64,000 nt of DNA from Patiria pectinifera (Eukaryota > Echinodermata > Asteroidea > Valvatida > Asterinidae): positions 1,312,465 to 1,376,464 of the forward strand of contig CM057149.1 in NCBI GenBank assembly GCA_029964075.1. The letters are read 5' to 3'. How positions within the stretch are numbered: the first letter of the stretch is position 1; the number at the start of each line of letters is the position of its first letter. This document shows positions 21,499-33,735 of the stretch, one piece after another. Both the position numbers and the translations under genes were made by a program. The notes beneath the pieces were generated by a model that ran no database searches, had not been told where the DNA came from, and saw only the letters and a program-made list of their open reading frames with translations.

Positions 21499-24400
21499 TG
21501 ACCCGCAGCCCACGCGTTTAAGAGATACACCAAAAACAGAAAAACACCGATCGCGATCAATCTGTAGGAAAATAGCATTTTGCTGACTGCAAACTTGCAC
21601 AATATCGCCTAGACCAGGTCTTGAAACCAGCGATGAACTCCAAGAGTCATACTGGACTTTGATCTGCCATCAGACCGTAAGTTTAAGGTTTTGATTTCTT
21701 TTAAATAAACATGCTTTTGATTGTGTTATTTAGATGGCAGTAATATATCTGGAGCGTTACATGATATAAGGCGTTTATGTAAATACCCTAGAGACATCAT
21801 GTTTCTTAAAGATGAATAAGGCTATATTTTCTAGATTAATTCTATGTTTTATATCTAGCTAAAATTGAGCGTTTATTGCCTTTTATTAGAGTCCTTTAAA
21901 TATGGCTCTATGATAATAATATTTGGCAATCATTTAGTAGTTTGATATAATTATTTGCAATGCGGGGTTGTACACATGTACTTCTTAAATCCGCAATTGT
22001 AAATATTGCAGATGGCAAACTGGCTTAGCTAGAGGCTGTGGGTTTGAGTCCCACACAAGTGGTTTGTGAATTATTCCTCACCTGTAATCACTCGGGACAT
22101 CAATGACTATAAAATGTTTGTAAAGAATATGTCGGTGAAGGGCAAAAACTAACATTTGAATTCAAATCAAACTTAAAACAATTCCACAGAACTACCGGTA
22201 CTATCTCCGATGCCAACATTTCAAAATGGTTCAAAGGCCACAGATGATACTATTTTGAAGCTTATTGTCTGCTTTTTATAGAAACAATATATTGCTAACA
22301 ATGTTCAACAGTTCGACTGTTACATGCAACTGAAAAATTTGTTTTAAAAATCAGGAAAATTGGGTAAAAGTTTAAAGTCTGCATGTTTTTATTATTTTCT
22401 ACCCTGATGCAAGAGTGTTTTGTAACTCATATAGAATCTAAAATTCTCATTTTTCCTATCAAAATGTATGTAATCTATTATTTTAGGCAACTTACTGTTC
22501 TTGGGTACAGTACTAATATGAGAATTTTTTTCATCCCCACACTTGGGCAAGGAATCGCTAAATATTCAAAACACAATGAATGTCCTGTTTATAAGCATCA
22601 AATTATCTTCCCTAGAAATAACTTTTTAATTGTCAGAAGTTTTGGCGTCGGACGTGCATTTTCTATGTACGTATCGTGTACGTCTTACACCTAGTACATG
22701 TACATCCAACATCCTCCAAACCATTGATAATAGGATTTGTAACACCTCACCCAAGATTCAGTATATTGATTGGCCTAAAGGGGGTCACATGGTACCTACC
22801 CTCAGACACGATTTCAAATTTGCAACAGTTGAACTCTACCTGGTGTAACTTTTCTGCTAAAACGGTGTTTGAATGCTTTTAAATTTACACTAAATCGGTT
22901 TTATCTATTAAAAATGGTAAGTTAAAACACCTCAGAGGGAGGGTTTAGCACTAAACCAGAATGGTGTTATCTTCTAGTAAGCTGTCTGAACAGTTTTAGC
23001 TATTTATGCTTCCTGTTTTAGCCAACACAGTTGGCAGAGTGACGTAATGACTTTTCAGTGGTGCGCTTTTGTTGCAAACATACAACGTACCGTTGGGGCT
23101 AGAAGGTGGGCAACACGCATCCGTGTCCCGTGAATCTGCAAATTCTCCTACCACCAGTCATTCATCACTGTTCATGGACAAAAATCCAATTCCAAGTCCA
23201 ATCTCAAGTTTTCTGACCACATGACCTGAGTTTGGCATCATGCTGGCACACACGATTACAAGCATGCATATATCTTGTCGTGTCTTGATGAATACTGCAC
23301 CAACACCCTTTCTTGGGGGTCACACGGGTGATATCAATGCAATGGTTGATATAGCAATGTTAATTGTGTATTTGCACATGACTGGCATGATGTGCGGGCA
23401 AATTGATGCAATGTACCAGTACCAGAACGTGCAAATGCAAAATCTCGGTTCTATGTGGTTTCAAACACTGATTTTGAACATCAACTTTTTCCGTCAGAAT
23501 TATGTCTCTTTTTTGTTTCACGAAAGCTATCAAAAATAGCCCCCAAAATGTAAATAAAAATGATATACTCAAAGCAGTCAAGACATGTATTTGTATACTC
23601 TATCCCTTTATACTGTATATGTAGCCCTACATGTATAAACACACAAAGAGAAAGCATTCCTAATTTACATTGCAAAACCCTTCTTTAAAATTAACCAAAC
23701 AAATTTCTTTTTTGAATAAATTAAAATATTTATATAACTCGGACGAACATGTCCAAATAAGGTTGTTATCGCCACTGATAAGATTTCTTTGCTCTTAGTT
23801 GATTACACAATCATTGGAATTTTCTTGGGTCTTGCGTTGAATATTTTCTATAGTTAATTAGATTAAGCCCGCTATGGCGGGTCACGTGATAATTTGGTAG
23901 TCATTCATACATAAACGCAGCGAAAATTTGGGAATGCGAGTCGCTGCCACACCCTCGCCGAATACGGACCGTCGTCCTTCTCAGTAGCCATTTCTGTGAG
24001 TAATAGATTATTTGTTTCTTTATTAAACATCCTTGGGCACTTATAGCTGTATTAAGTTATATTCTGAGTGATTTTGGGTGTAAATTTTGGTGCTAGTTTC
24101 TCTGTATTTACTTGTGTATTTGGCCTGAATTTGACGACCGATATACACCATGTACACACGGCCGCCATGTTTAATGCACATGTGTACATCGTATATTGTA
24201 GACTTGCATTAGTCCTCTCGTTACAATTACGACTGGGGCATATTGATATTTAGCTTGACATAATTTTCTGTATTTGGAATTCGGGCTTTGCCAATTATTT
24301 AGAATATTTATTGTAGTTATTAATTGTGTAATTCCAGGAGATGCTGTAGCCCCAGAATACCCCCGCGACTCCCACCGTGTACACCCGTAGGCATTTGTTC

Positions 24401-24914
24401 CCGCATACGGCTTGTGAGTCAACTTATCAACTTATAATTAAACACTTTAAATATTTGTGATTTGTGATTAATTAATACCCGTGTGTGTAATATTGTTTAT
24501 TCTGGGTGTAATTAATAGTGATTCATGTACAATGTACTTATTTCATAATTTACTAAATGTCATTTACACAAATGTACATGTAATTTAATTTCAGTTTTCA
24601 CCAGCTCTTCAAGGAGATGTGTGCAATAAAAAAGGGGACATACATGTAGACAGCAACAACTGGTCTCGTGTAGAGCTTATTTTGGTGTACGCGATGACAA
24701 AGGTTACAATGGAGGGCAAGATGATCCATGTACATGTAACATGTGTAAAAGCATATGGCATGTGCATACTGTATTAATTCAAGTCAGTGTCAGCTATTCT
24801 TTGATGCAGACAAAGTTATGGTGGTTGTACATTTTAATTTGATTCATTTCAAGACACAACACTCATCCAAAAAACAATTGCAAGTTTATTACTTTGGAAA
24901 AGGTGCAGACTCCT
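21499..24914. other. unassigned intronic DNA
   Basis: About 3.4 kb without recognised coding exons. Short ORFs at 22383-22694 and 23240-23539 have no domain. A SINE-like patch lies at 22013-22160, and a GC-richer patch near 23880-23985 includes TCACGTGA. Confidence 0.35.
22013..22160 (+). repeat. possible tRNA-derived SINE fragment
   Basis: TGGCAAACTGG resembles a pol III A box and GGGTTTGAGTCCC a B box with one change, about 28 bp apart. The downstream phrase ATGTCGGTGAAGGGCAAAA resembles 7287-7306. Too short and diverged to be sure. Confidence 0.3.
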
Positions 24915-25010
24915 TGTACAGTGAAACGCCGCTATAACAAACATCGCGGGATGCACAGAAAATGTTCTTAATAGCGATCATTTGGTATTTAGCGATTTTA
25001 AGCTGCTAGT
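24915..25010. mobile_element. possible pogo/Tigger-type transposon end
   Basis: CAGTGAAACGCCGCTATAAC followed by two further TAGCGAT-type words resembles terminal repeats of pogo-like elements, which contain GTTATAGCG motifs. No partner end seen. Confidence 0.3.
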
Positions 25011-25104
25011 GCCCTACTTGAAGTGCGCCCTCTTTTTACTAGATTTAAGTGTTTATTCATTTCCCCCTTTCTTGCCGTTTCGATGTTCAAAACTGTTTCT
25101 TAAA

Positions 25105-25505
25105 ATGTACTTTTAGAGATAAGATTAGATAAGATTAGATTGAACTTTTTTCCCCTCACGAGGGAAATTAAATTGGCCTTGACAAAGAAGGGGTTATAAA
25201 ACATACAATCATTAATTAAAAAGATGTAAAAATGCAAAAGTAACCACAAACTTATAAATCCAGTTATTACATGTAAAAAACAAACTGCTACACATATACA
25301 CAAAATAACATTACGTTAATGAGGGATCAGAGTAGTCAGCCACACAACAGCTCATCGTTCCAGTTGCTCATTGTACTATTTGATAGCTGCTGGAATGAAT
25401 GAACTGCCGTATCGCCGTGTCCTGATCCTTTGTTGTAAAAAGCGGTTACTTCTGGAGTTGGTGTGGAAGTACGCATGTAATGGGTGATGTGAGTCAGGGA
25501 GAACT
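25105..25505 (-). mobile_element. LINE 3' end with ORF C-terminus
   Basis: On the minus strand, 25500-25365 reads HAYFHTNSRSNRFLQQRIRT, then RRYGSSFIPAAIK, stop, YNEQ. This is the conserved last segment of a CR1/L2-type LINE polyprotein with one in-frame stop. It is followed by a 3' end with CCAATTTAATTTCCC and a short tandem tail (TCTAATCTTA)n at 25137-25118. 5' truncated. Confidence 0.7.
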
Positions 25506-27999
25506 GTCTTAATTTTATTGCACATAAGAGTTGTAAACCAATAGCTTTACTGGCTTGCTTAACTATTCTGTCTCACTTAATTTAAAATTTTATTCTAAGT
25601 AACATTTTTATTAAGAAATTGCTATAAAGTTTATATAAAAAGTTGTTCATTTATAAGGCTTTATTTTTGAAGATTGTGGTTGTAAAGTTGTATTAATTAA
25701 AATTATGAATGAAGAACTTAATAAAATCGGCACAATAAACAAACCCAATACAGAGAAAATGAGAGGAGTTGGAAAAAGGGAGCAGAGTGGCTGGGATGAA
25801 GGTATGTTTTCTATTTTTTATTTTTAGTTTCACTTTCATAAAAACCTTTAGTTTTCAAAATCTAAGCTTTGAGGGAAAAAACACACTACAGCAGTTTTCA
25901 CCAGAGGATCTCACATCAGCGGCGCCCACTTTTGACCAAAAGTGAACTGGTATTTCTCACATCCAGCGGCCACATGCAGAGTCGTTACAAAACTTCAGCA
26001 ACGGGCGGCTTTCCCTTTCTATTCTTTGGGGAAATACAAGCCACCTATCACTCTTTAACATTCAAACATGATGTATATTGGTCGTCTGACGTTCAGAAAA
26101 AAAAAAAAAATGGTCCAAACAGGGTCTAACCCATTCAACTCGGCCCTGTGTAAAATCGATTGCCGGCGATCGAAAATTTCTGAGTATTGTATTTTGTGTT
26201 TGCCGCCCTTTTTTGACTCATGTTTGATACCATTTTTTTAGCTTTACACACTGGCTACCCAATGGCGTCTTCTCTTTTTGCATCTGAACGTTACGCTTTC
26301 ACAGGTGAGGTGAAAAAAATGCCAGACTTCTGTTGTTTACCGCGCGTGGTTTGTTATAACTGTTCACGTTCCTCATGTACATACAGTGAATTCAAGTACG
26401 CTCTTTGTCACTTCTTTTGCCCTAATTTCTGCCTAAATCTGCCTGGGGAAACTCCTAAAAAAACTGCAGATAACAAACAACCCAAGAGGAACTTGGTTGA
26501 CAAAAACGTTTTAAATCTTCTTGATTCGGGCAATGAAAAGAGAAAGGAGACCTTGACAGCAGTAGACATTCTGAACGACATGCGATGTAGTAGGCCTACA
26601 CGTACAGTGATAGACGTAATATCTTCCCAATATTTTTTGTTGGCATAAAAGCCATGATAATCATGATATTTGAACAATATTCTAAATGCCATGTCACTAT
26701 TTATGCAAGGAAACATTTTCCAAAAACTCAGTGGAAAGCATTTATTTGTGTTTTTATACAAAAAATTGTGATTTTTGGTCTCATGGAATAGTGAATAAAT
26801 GATTGTGCAAAATACTTCAAAATTCATACATTTTGCACCAGAACCGCACTATTTGTGTCCTTTTGGGTCGGTTACTATGACAACCATAAATGCACACAAT
26901 TGCTCTCTCGAGTGTTTTCTCATGAAGTGAGAGTCGTATTTTGTAGTGATGCATTCGAAAATCTCCTAGCAGTTTGTTTTCATAATTTTTTGGCCAAAAA
27001 TCCACAAAAATGGATTAAAACATCCAAAAATTCAAGTTTAAAAATGGCCGCCATTGAGAGGGGGTTCACATTTTTTAAAACCTTTTTTCCCGAAATTGTC
27101 GATTGTGAGGAATGATTTTTGAGACATGTTTTATCGTAAGATGTTTGTAATACAAGTTCAACCATAGAGCAAGGAACATGGTTCAACCACTATAGTGGCC
27201 ACGTTCTCTATGCTTTTCCGTGGTTTGTCAGGTTGGCCTTTTGCGGTGATATCAATTGAAAAATCACTGCCACTTCCTCATGGTTTTTCACAAAGAATTT
27301 CCTGAATGTCATTTTGGAAGAAATTTCCTTTTTCTTCTTCTTTTTTTTGAAGTCTACAACACTTAGCCATTGGTGGAATTATATCGCGTAACTAATTTTC
27401 CTATTGGCTAACACGATGTCAACAAAGACTTGCTTTCAGCAACCTAAAAGCGTTTACTTAAAAAAAAGATCAATAGAACACTTTGCTTCAATGATTTCTC
27501 CAACGAAACAAAAGTTGGGTCTTTTATTGGAAACGGTCCTCTGTTGTAAGTTTGTGCGCTAAGTCTATGGTAGAGTGTTATATTACAGGGATAAAGGGAA
27601 ACACAAAGCATTGTCATCGGGAGTACAGTAAAACAAAAGTGGGTGCGTGTATTGAGGAACATGAGACACATGGCACAGACCAGACTTTTTGGACTGTGTT
27701 GCAACGACAATTACGTGACGAAGGACCCAAGTGGTCCAGATATGGTTCAACATGCACACTAATGTTAGACCATGAGGTTTTCTTTCAGATAACAACAGAA
27801 AGAAACAAGTCAGGTGTGTTTACAAACACAAATGCCCCGCAACCGTGACTGTTCCCACGACAGAATGAGTTTCCTTGGCTGAAATTTGGAATTAATATCA
27901 CTTTTTTAAAACTCTTCCATCTGCGACAAATAAACCCACCTTGGAAATTCCTAGTTTTTGAGTAAAACCCATACATCTATTTCGTGAAAACCTTGTGGC
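25506..27999. other. unassigned intronic DNA with one cysteine-rich ORF
   Basis: A 142-codon plus ORF at 26220-26648 is cysteine-rich in the middle (CYNCSRSSC, CHFFCPNFC) and lysine-rich afterwards. It does not fit a zinc finger I know. A perfect 12-bp palindrome CCACTATAGTGG lies at about 27188 inside a longer imperfect one (CATAGAG...CTCTATG). No other feature supported. Confidence 0.3.
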
Positions 28000-28113
28000 G
28001 ATAAATTGAACACCCACACACCCACCCACTAACACACCCACCCCACACACCCAGCCACGGAAGGACAAGGCGGAAACATGCAGTATGCCCCTTCGGCTTC
28101 GCCGCGGGGCATA
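28000..28113. mobile_element. transposon end with CACCCA microrepeat and hairpin
   Basis: A CACCCA/CACACC microrepeat (28011-28052), then GGAAGGACAAGGCGGAAA and the hairpin TATGCCCC...GGGGCATA (28084-28113) with a GC-rich loop side. This layout recurs in form, not sequence, at 61070-61120 and is common at one end of dispersed elements in invertebrate genomes. Confidence 0.45.
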
Positions 28114-28613
28114 AAAAATAACTGGCTGATAAAAGCCTATAAATTGTTTTGCCTGTCGGCGATTTTTACCAATTTTGATCGGAAGTAGGTATGGTAATAT
28201 TTTTTGTCAAATTTTCGTGAAATTTCATGTTGAAATTTTGATACGCAAAACGTGTAAAAACGAATCTGGAAATTTCATGAAAAATAGACATCTAAAAAGG
28301 CAGCACTTTCTGATTAGCCTATAAAGAGGGTGAGTATGCTTCTAAAGCAAAAATAAACTACAAACTAAGCCTAAATGTGAAAATCAAAATTTGACAAAGT
28401 TCGACATGTTTTTGTACATGGTGGAAGTGTGGCCTTTATTTACAGAGGTAGTCCAGTAAATTGGCCACATTTATGGGGCTAGCCACTATCAAACAAAGAG
28501 AATGATGTGTCATGCACAAATCAAGTCACTGAAAATGGCCACAGTATGAAGATCAAATCTTCTATGTCAGACAAACATGCACAGGAAGGGTACATGTAAG
28601 CTTGCAAACCTAC
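28114..28613. other. intron e-f, proximal part
   Basis: 500 bp directly downstream of exon e with no recognised repeat or ORF. Confidence 0.4.
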
Positions 28614-28745
28614 CTCAATATAACCTCGATTACAGGCAATATCACGTGCTGTTCCCTCCGAACATCTTTTGTGAATATCAGCTTCAGCATTTAGAAGACA
28701 TTCAGCAATACTGGTGAATCCTTGATTGGCAGCATAACAAAGTGC
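28614..28745 (-). CDS. ASZ1: GASZ-like exon e (last ankyrin repeat)
   Basis: 132 nt, phase 0 at both ends. Acceptor GACTTTGTTCAG ending at 28746, donor GAG|GTAGGT at 28613. It encodes 44 residues beginning ALCYAANQGFTSIAECLLNA and ending with the incomplete repeat TARDIACNRGYIE. This is the usual cap of the GASZ ankyrin domain. Confidence 0.88.
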
Positions 28746-29224
28746 CTGAACAAAGTCATGAAAATATCAGGTAAATACATTTTTCACCACTTAACGCTGG
28801 AGGATGTGTAAACATGATCTGGCAATGTATATTCACAGGCGCAGGTGACAGGTTAAATTGTCACGTAAAGAGTCTCCGGCAGTTGATGTGTATAGACGTC
28901 AGTGGTTTTGTACAGAGTGTTGCAAAATATGAAGTTACGGTGAGAAGTATCGTACAAACATTGTACAAATAACTCTCAAGGGTCAGTATTTGTGGTGGTT
29001 GACTTATTTCTAAAATTCGGCCGATACCCGGTATATGTCAAGATTGTCTTTTTCATAAATGGTGTTTTTCAGCCACAAAAAAAAAAACAGGGGCCAAGCC
29101 ATTAAGTTTAAAAATGAACTTTATAAAATTTACTCTCAACGTTTTATAATTACTTCTTGTAACTGTGGAGATGGTAAGATGATTCAAGAAAAAGAATGGG
29201 TTTGAGGCTCACAGACACAATTGA

Positions 29225-29390
29225 AAATTGTGGTCCATCAGTCACCCATGAAACCTTGCCGCCACCCCCCCAGTTGCCCCCACTGAGATTTTGAGTTTCT
29301 AAAAACTTATCATCTACATGACGCCCCCATGGAATGTTCCAGCCCCGCCCCCAGCGCACCCCCACTGAAAAATTCCTGGCTAAGCTACTG
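29225..29390 (-). mobile_element. decayed CAGTGGCGTAGCC-type MITE
   Basis: The minus strand reads GTAGCTTAGCCAGGAATTTT, CAGTGGGGGTGCGCTGGG, then AAACTCAAAATCTCAGTGGG, collinear with the well-preserved copy at 32416-32575. Ends and target duplication are eroded. Confidence 0.6.
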
Positions 29391-29639
29391 TTTATCGACT
29401 CTAAATCGAGTATTCGTGAATGGGTATTGGCAGCGCTGGCAGTATTGCTGGTGCACATTTGTTACTGTTCAATTCCTACTGAATACTACAAGATTACCAG
29501 CGAAATAAATCGCAACCTTCTTTCCATGTGCTGCATACGCGTTGATCACACGAGGCATTTTCTAACTAACAAGGCGCAGAAAGATCGTATCCATGGGGAA
29601 GAGGTTGTGAACATCACTCTTTGTTGAAAACGCGTCCCA

Positions 29640-30019
29640 TTCTCTGGCGCATGGCGGCGAGTTCGATCCAGACGTAGACATGTCTTCTTCGTCAGAAATC
29701 ATATCTTGGGGGTTAAGAGATCACAAGAAATATTTCGCTAACGGACAGAAGCAGCACAGCGCAGTATGCAAGTCATGTGGGCTACGAATCAAGAATTCCA
29801 AGCAAAAACAACACTTTTTAATATGTGTACATGCTACTGTATATGTACTGTACGATATTTTTGTACTTGTACTCGGCACATACTCGGACTCTGGAAAAAC
29901 TCGAACTCGGATTTTTGGCCCAGGACTCGACTAAAAAGTACTTGGACTCGGCCCGTACTCGGCACTGTGTGTACTCGGAAAACTTGGTACTCAAGTTTTG
30001 GTACTCAACTACAACACTG
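29640..30019 (+). mobile_element. hAT relic with BED-like finger and right terminus
   Basis: From 29680 an ORF reads MSSSSEIISWGLRDHKKYF, then AVCKSCGLRIK, similar to the start of a BED finger. It is followed by many ACTCGGACTCG-type subterminal repeats and a right end GGTACTCAACTACAACACTG (inverse begins CAGTGTTGTAG, hAT style) at 30019. The left end is not found. Confidence 0.5.
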
Positions 30020-30564
30020 TTCATACATGTGTACATGAGCTGACTTACATGTAACACATCGGTCCTTCATGTACATGTAGCTCCATGAAACAACAATGTT
30101 ATCATGATTATTGGCAATTATATTGGGAGTGCTACATTGTCATTCCATCTCTCGTGTTCATGTATATGTTTGTAGTTACTCCTGAATCTTTTTCGATAGA
30201 AAGTTTGAGGACTTCTGAGGGCAACGTAATTAGTTTTTCAACCTGTATTACTTGTAATGGAATAAGATAACAATATCTACACCATAAACATTACAAAAAG
30301 ACATCCCCAAACAAGTACAAACAAATCTGTGGACCCGTAGGAATAGTTTCTCCTATTTAAACACAATTGTAGGCCAACTTACAGTACATGTACATGTACA
30401 CACACTCTTGTGGAGACATTTCTTGTGGAAGCAATTTGGTATTCCTATTCATTGAAGGAGCCCAGAATGTGTGCATACTACCTGAGCGCGACTTGCATGA
30501 GTGTGGTGTCACCGCAGAAAATGGCTGCCCGGATTTGTCTATAAAAACATTGAAAGTTTCTCAC
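30020..30564. other. intron d-e remainder
   Basis: No repeat or gene identified apart from CATGTACATGTACAC-like simple sequence near 30385. Confidence 0.35.
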
Positions 30565-30676
30565 CGTCCATCCTCGGTTGTCTTGTCTGTCTGTCTGAGC
30601 TCCGAATTCAAGTAATTTCTGCACTGCACTCAGGTTTCCATTTTTTGACACAAACATCAGAGGTGTCATATGACTT
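30565..30676 (-). CDS. ASZ1: GASZ-like exon d (ankyrin repeat)
   Basis: 112 nt. Acceptor TATGCTCCAG ending at 30677, donor ACG|GTGAGA at 30564. Phase 2 in, phase 0 out. It encodes SHMTPLMFVSKNGNLSAVQ, KLLEFGAQTDRQDNRGWT. The split between GWT and the next exon's ALCYAA falls inside an ankyrin TALxxAA motif, supporting correct joining. Confidence 0.88.
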
Positions 30677-31269
30677 CTGGAGCATAAAACACAAAGAGTA
30701 TATTTTCAAGGAGATGACAGTATAATTCTGGCCTCGAGTGCCACATCACCTACAGGTTGCCAAGTGATTGACTCGATTTTGGATGAAACTGTACTTCATA
30801 ACAACTCATGACAAATTGTAAGTAATTTCTAAGGTATATGTATGGTCCTTTGAAAAAAAAAGGGAGAGCTGTGCAATTCAAAGTTCTTGGTTGTGTAAGT
30901 GAGCCAGATTAGGGAACACTCAGCCGATTTCGTGTCCAATTTCCAGATGCCAATGTTTCCGAATTTCAAACTAAATTTCATGACAATGAAATTGACTAAA
31001 TTTCATGACAATGAAATTGTTCACAAAGGTTCAACAACAAGAATTATTAAGGTTAAAGTACCAGTAATTAACTGAATGAAGTTTGTCAACAAAGAGGTTC
31101 CCCAACAGGTTCTAATTTGCGGCTATAGCAAGGTTACTTTCTAACAAGTTCACCAGAAAATATGCAACCTCCCCAACAGAAGTATTGGGGGGACGCAGAG
31201 CTCAGCTTCTACCCCCAATTTTTTTTTAAAATGGTGATCTACTGTCGCAAATTTTTCTGGTCGATGCTC
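30677..31269. other. intron c-d, unassigned
   Basis: No ORF or repeat family identified. It includes a direct repeat of AAATTTCATGACAATGAAATTG at 30970-31020 and a GGGGGGA patch at 31188. Confidence 0.35.
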
Positions 31270-32745
31270 TTCGACTGCAAGCTACAATAGCCGCAGCTCA
31301 TTGAGAAAGGCCTGCAGTGCGGAGGGATTGCGTGAAAGCACCCAGCATGTCAGGTGCAGTTCCTGTGGAGCCAGATAAAGAAAACCAAGCCGGGCTGGAA
31401 CAGAATGTCCGCTCTCCGCGGAAGTACCACTGGCTGGTGAACCAAGAGTCTGGTAAGTCTTGAGAACCATGGTTGGAGGGGCTAGAAGGAAGCTGTGATG
31501 AGGACCTTGCAGTTCTCCTGCTCCAGTTTGGTTAGTACCTGAGGGATGAGGGAGAATAGGGGAAGGTGTAGGCAAGCAGCCTGTCCCACTGAATCGCCAG
31601 TGCATCTGTCTGCCATGCACAGGGGTTGGGTCTCGTGCAGTAGACCGGTAATTGGTGATTGTTCCGAGAAGCAAACAGATCAATGTGTGGTCAGTCGATC
31701 AGCAGAAAAAGCGACGTTCCCCTCGCCCAGAGGTGCACTTCTGAAAGCGTGACATTGTGACGCATACACCAATATAGGAGATACCATGTGATTGCACACA
31801 GCTGGGCGGACCTTGTGCCCCCTGGCGACTGATGTAAGCCACAACTGTGGCATTGTCGTATCGAATCTGGACTAATAACCCGAAAACGTTGAAGAGCATT
31901 GGAGACTGCCAACATCTCAAGTACGTTTATGTGGCTTGAGAAGTGTTTAGGGTCCCATCAACCTGCTTGTGTGCCTCGTCTTTAAGAACGCGGGGGTGGA
32001 GGGCGGCCCCCCAGACAGAAAATGACGCGTCTGTCATGATGGTCAGTGACAGCCGGGGCCTGCGAAAGGCACCGTGGTCGGCACCAGATGATTCATGTGG
32101 TGACGACTGGGCCGGTAAAAAGACAGTAGGTGCAGTTGGATTGGGTGCATTCTCAACCTGCAAAAATCTATGACGTCCACCATGGTGGCCATGAGGCCTA
32201 GCAACCAGAGCCAGGCTTGAACCGGGGCCACCGTTGCCGGAAGGAACAGGGACATGCACTGTTGAAGGTTCCAGACGCGTTACTCTGAAGGACATGCCAG
32301 ACCCCTTCTGGAGGACCAGTTGCGCTCCCAGAAATATTGGGAGCTGGGAAGGAAGCAGGTGGGATTTCGCAGTGTTGATGATAAATCCGAGGTCCGACGT
32401 GAGACGCCATGTAAGCAGTGGCGTAGCCAGGAATTTTTCAGTGGGGGGCACTGGGGGCTGGAACATTTCATGAGGGCGTCATATAGATCAATGATAATTT
32501 TTAGAAACTCAAAATCTCAGTGGGGCGACTGGGGCGACAAGGTTTCATGGGGGCTGTCCCCCGGCTACGCCACTGCATGTAAGGCCGAGCATCACAGCCA
32601 TGTACTCCCTGTGGACCCATGATGATCCAGTCATCCAGGTACATGAATATCACTCTGCATCTTTGCAACGCGGTCCCAATTGTCTTCACTATTTTGGTAA
32701 AGACCAGGGGAGAAGTGGAAAGGCCTAATAGGAGCGCTGTCGTCA
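31270..32745 (-). pseudogene. DIRS-like retroelement relic (RT and RNase H)
   Basis: Minus-strand text in several frames gives LLLGLSTSPLVFTKIVKTIG, then VIFMYLDDWIIMGP (RT catalytic box with the DDW of DIRS elements, near 32650), then after a MITE insertion LTSDLGFIINTAKSHLLP, FLGAQLVLQKG. The RNase H segment follows (IMTDASFSVWGAALHP, INVLEMLAVSNALQRF, YDNATVVAYISRQG near 31860), and then a spacer ending CWVLSRNPSALQAFLN at 31285. No tyrosine recombinase or methyltransferase is visible, and frame breaks are frequent. 5' end cut at a Helentron-like fragment. Confidence 0.75.
32416..32575. mobile_element. 160-bp hAT-type MITE in DIRS RT
   Basis: Ends CAGTGGCGTAGCC and GGCTACGCCACTG, with the 8-bp duplication CATGTAAG on both sides (32408-32415, 32576-32583). 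It splits the RT region of the DIRS relic, so it is younger than that element. Confidence 0.9.
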
Positions 32746-32985
32746 TGTTGTGATTTTATATAGGTTTTTGAAATTTCGAAGATTAACCCCATATCTCTCG
32801 AACCCAACATGCTAAATTCAAAATTCTGTTTGTGTTAGGTTTGTTAGGTAAAAGGTATCTGCACACAATTTAAAACAATTTGTGATGTCACGATGACATC
32901 ATAAAAAAATATGATTTTTCAAAACGCATACATGTACCAGTCATGTATAATGGCAAGTCTGATTGTCATGAAACTTACTTGAAGA
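32746..32985 (+). mobile_element. Helentron-like fragment
   Basis: Collinear with 4226-4430: TGTGATTTTATAT, ATATCTCTCGAACCCAACAT, GCTAAATTCAAAATTCT, TGATGTCACGATGACATCAT and TGTCATGAAACTTACTTG. No ends present. Confidence 0.6.
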
Positions 32986-33150
32986 AGTGATGACAACTCT
33001 ACAGGATAATTTTCTAGGAAAACTAATACATTGTACTTTGATAGAGTAAAAAACATGTCTATCTCGCCTGCTTTGGTAACAGAAAAGAGGCAGATTAAGT
33101 ATGGCAGCGACGCCGTGTGGCATCATGGGTGGGCGCCAAGAGGAGTATTA

Positions 33151-33322
33151 TTGACCTATCGCCGTTTGCAAGTTAGCCACGCCCCTTAGACAACCCTATG
33201 GAATTTTTGTACACTAAGTTTTGTTTGTCTCAGATTTTGTGCGTTCCGCGTTCATTTGAATATCATAAAATTGGACAATATTTCACTAGCTACGTTGATG
33301 CGATTCTACCGTGATAGGTCAA
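33151..33322. repeat. short inverted repeat unit TTGACCTATC
   Basis: 10-bp perfect arms at 33151-33160 and 33313-33322. 172 bp span; weak MITE candidate. Confidence 0.3.
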
Positions 33323-33435
33323 GTTAGCGAATTGGACTGCCAGCAAAAGGAAATATGCAAATGTAGTTGATTGATTTTTAAAACTTTTCCTTTATACACA
33401 TTTTTCGTGCATGATACAGATATTCTTTTTAAGAA

Positions 33436-33735
33436 TTATATAATGGGAGTGAAACATGTAAAACAAAGCCACACAGTTTGCAAACTGTAGTTACGCAGAT
33501 AACCTTCAGTTGGTTGATGGAGACCCCCAGCAGTTCCATATTTTACTATTGGCATCTTACTTTCATGCATTTGGTCCACAGCAGCTCTGATGTTGGAAAC
33601 AGCCTTTTCGTTGAAGACTAAAGTGTATCTGATTTGTTCAAAATTTGCCACACGCTTTATTCGTTTCATTTTATCTTGGACTCTAGAATTCCTGATTGGC
33701 AAAAGATACCATGATACTTTCCTTAAATCAAACAT
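33436..33735 (-). other. unassigned 99-codon ORF
   Basis: Reads KMKRIKRVANFEQIRYTLVF, then NIRAAVDQMHESKMPIVKYG: composition typical of protein rather than noise. I recognise no domain, and there is no splice evidence linking it to the GASZ-like gene. It could be an element fragment. Confidence 0.25.

Noticed and set aside
26220-26648. cysteine-rich ORF as a transposase zinc-binding tail
   Set aside because: Cysteine spacing fits no piggyBac, PHD or RING pattern I know and no transposase core lies upstream.
31943-32622. plus-strand ORFs over the DIRS relic
   Set aside because: Antisense to RT/RNase H text; the last one crosses the MITE.
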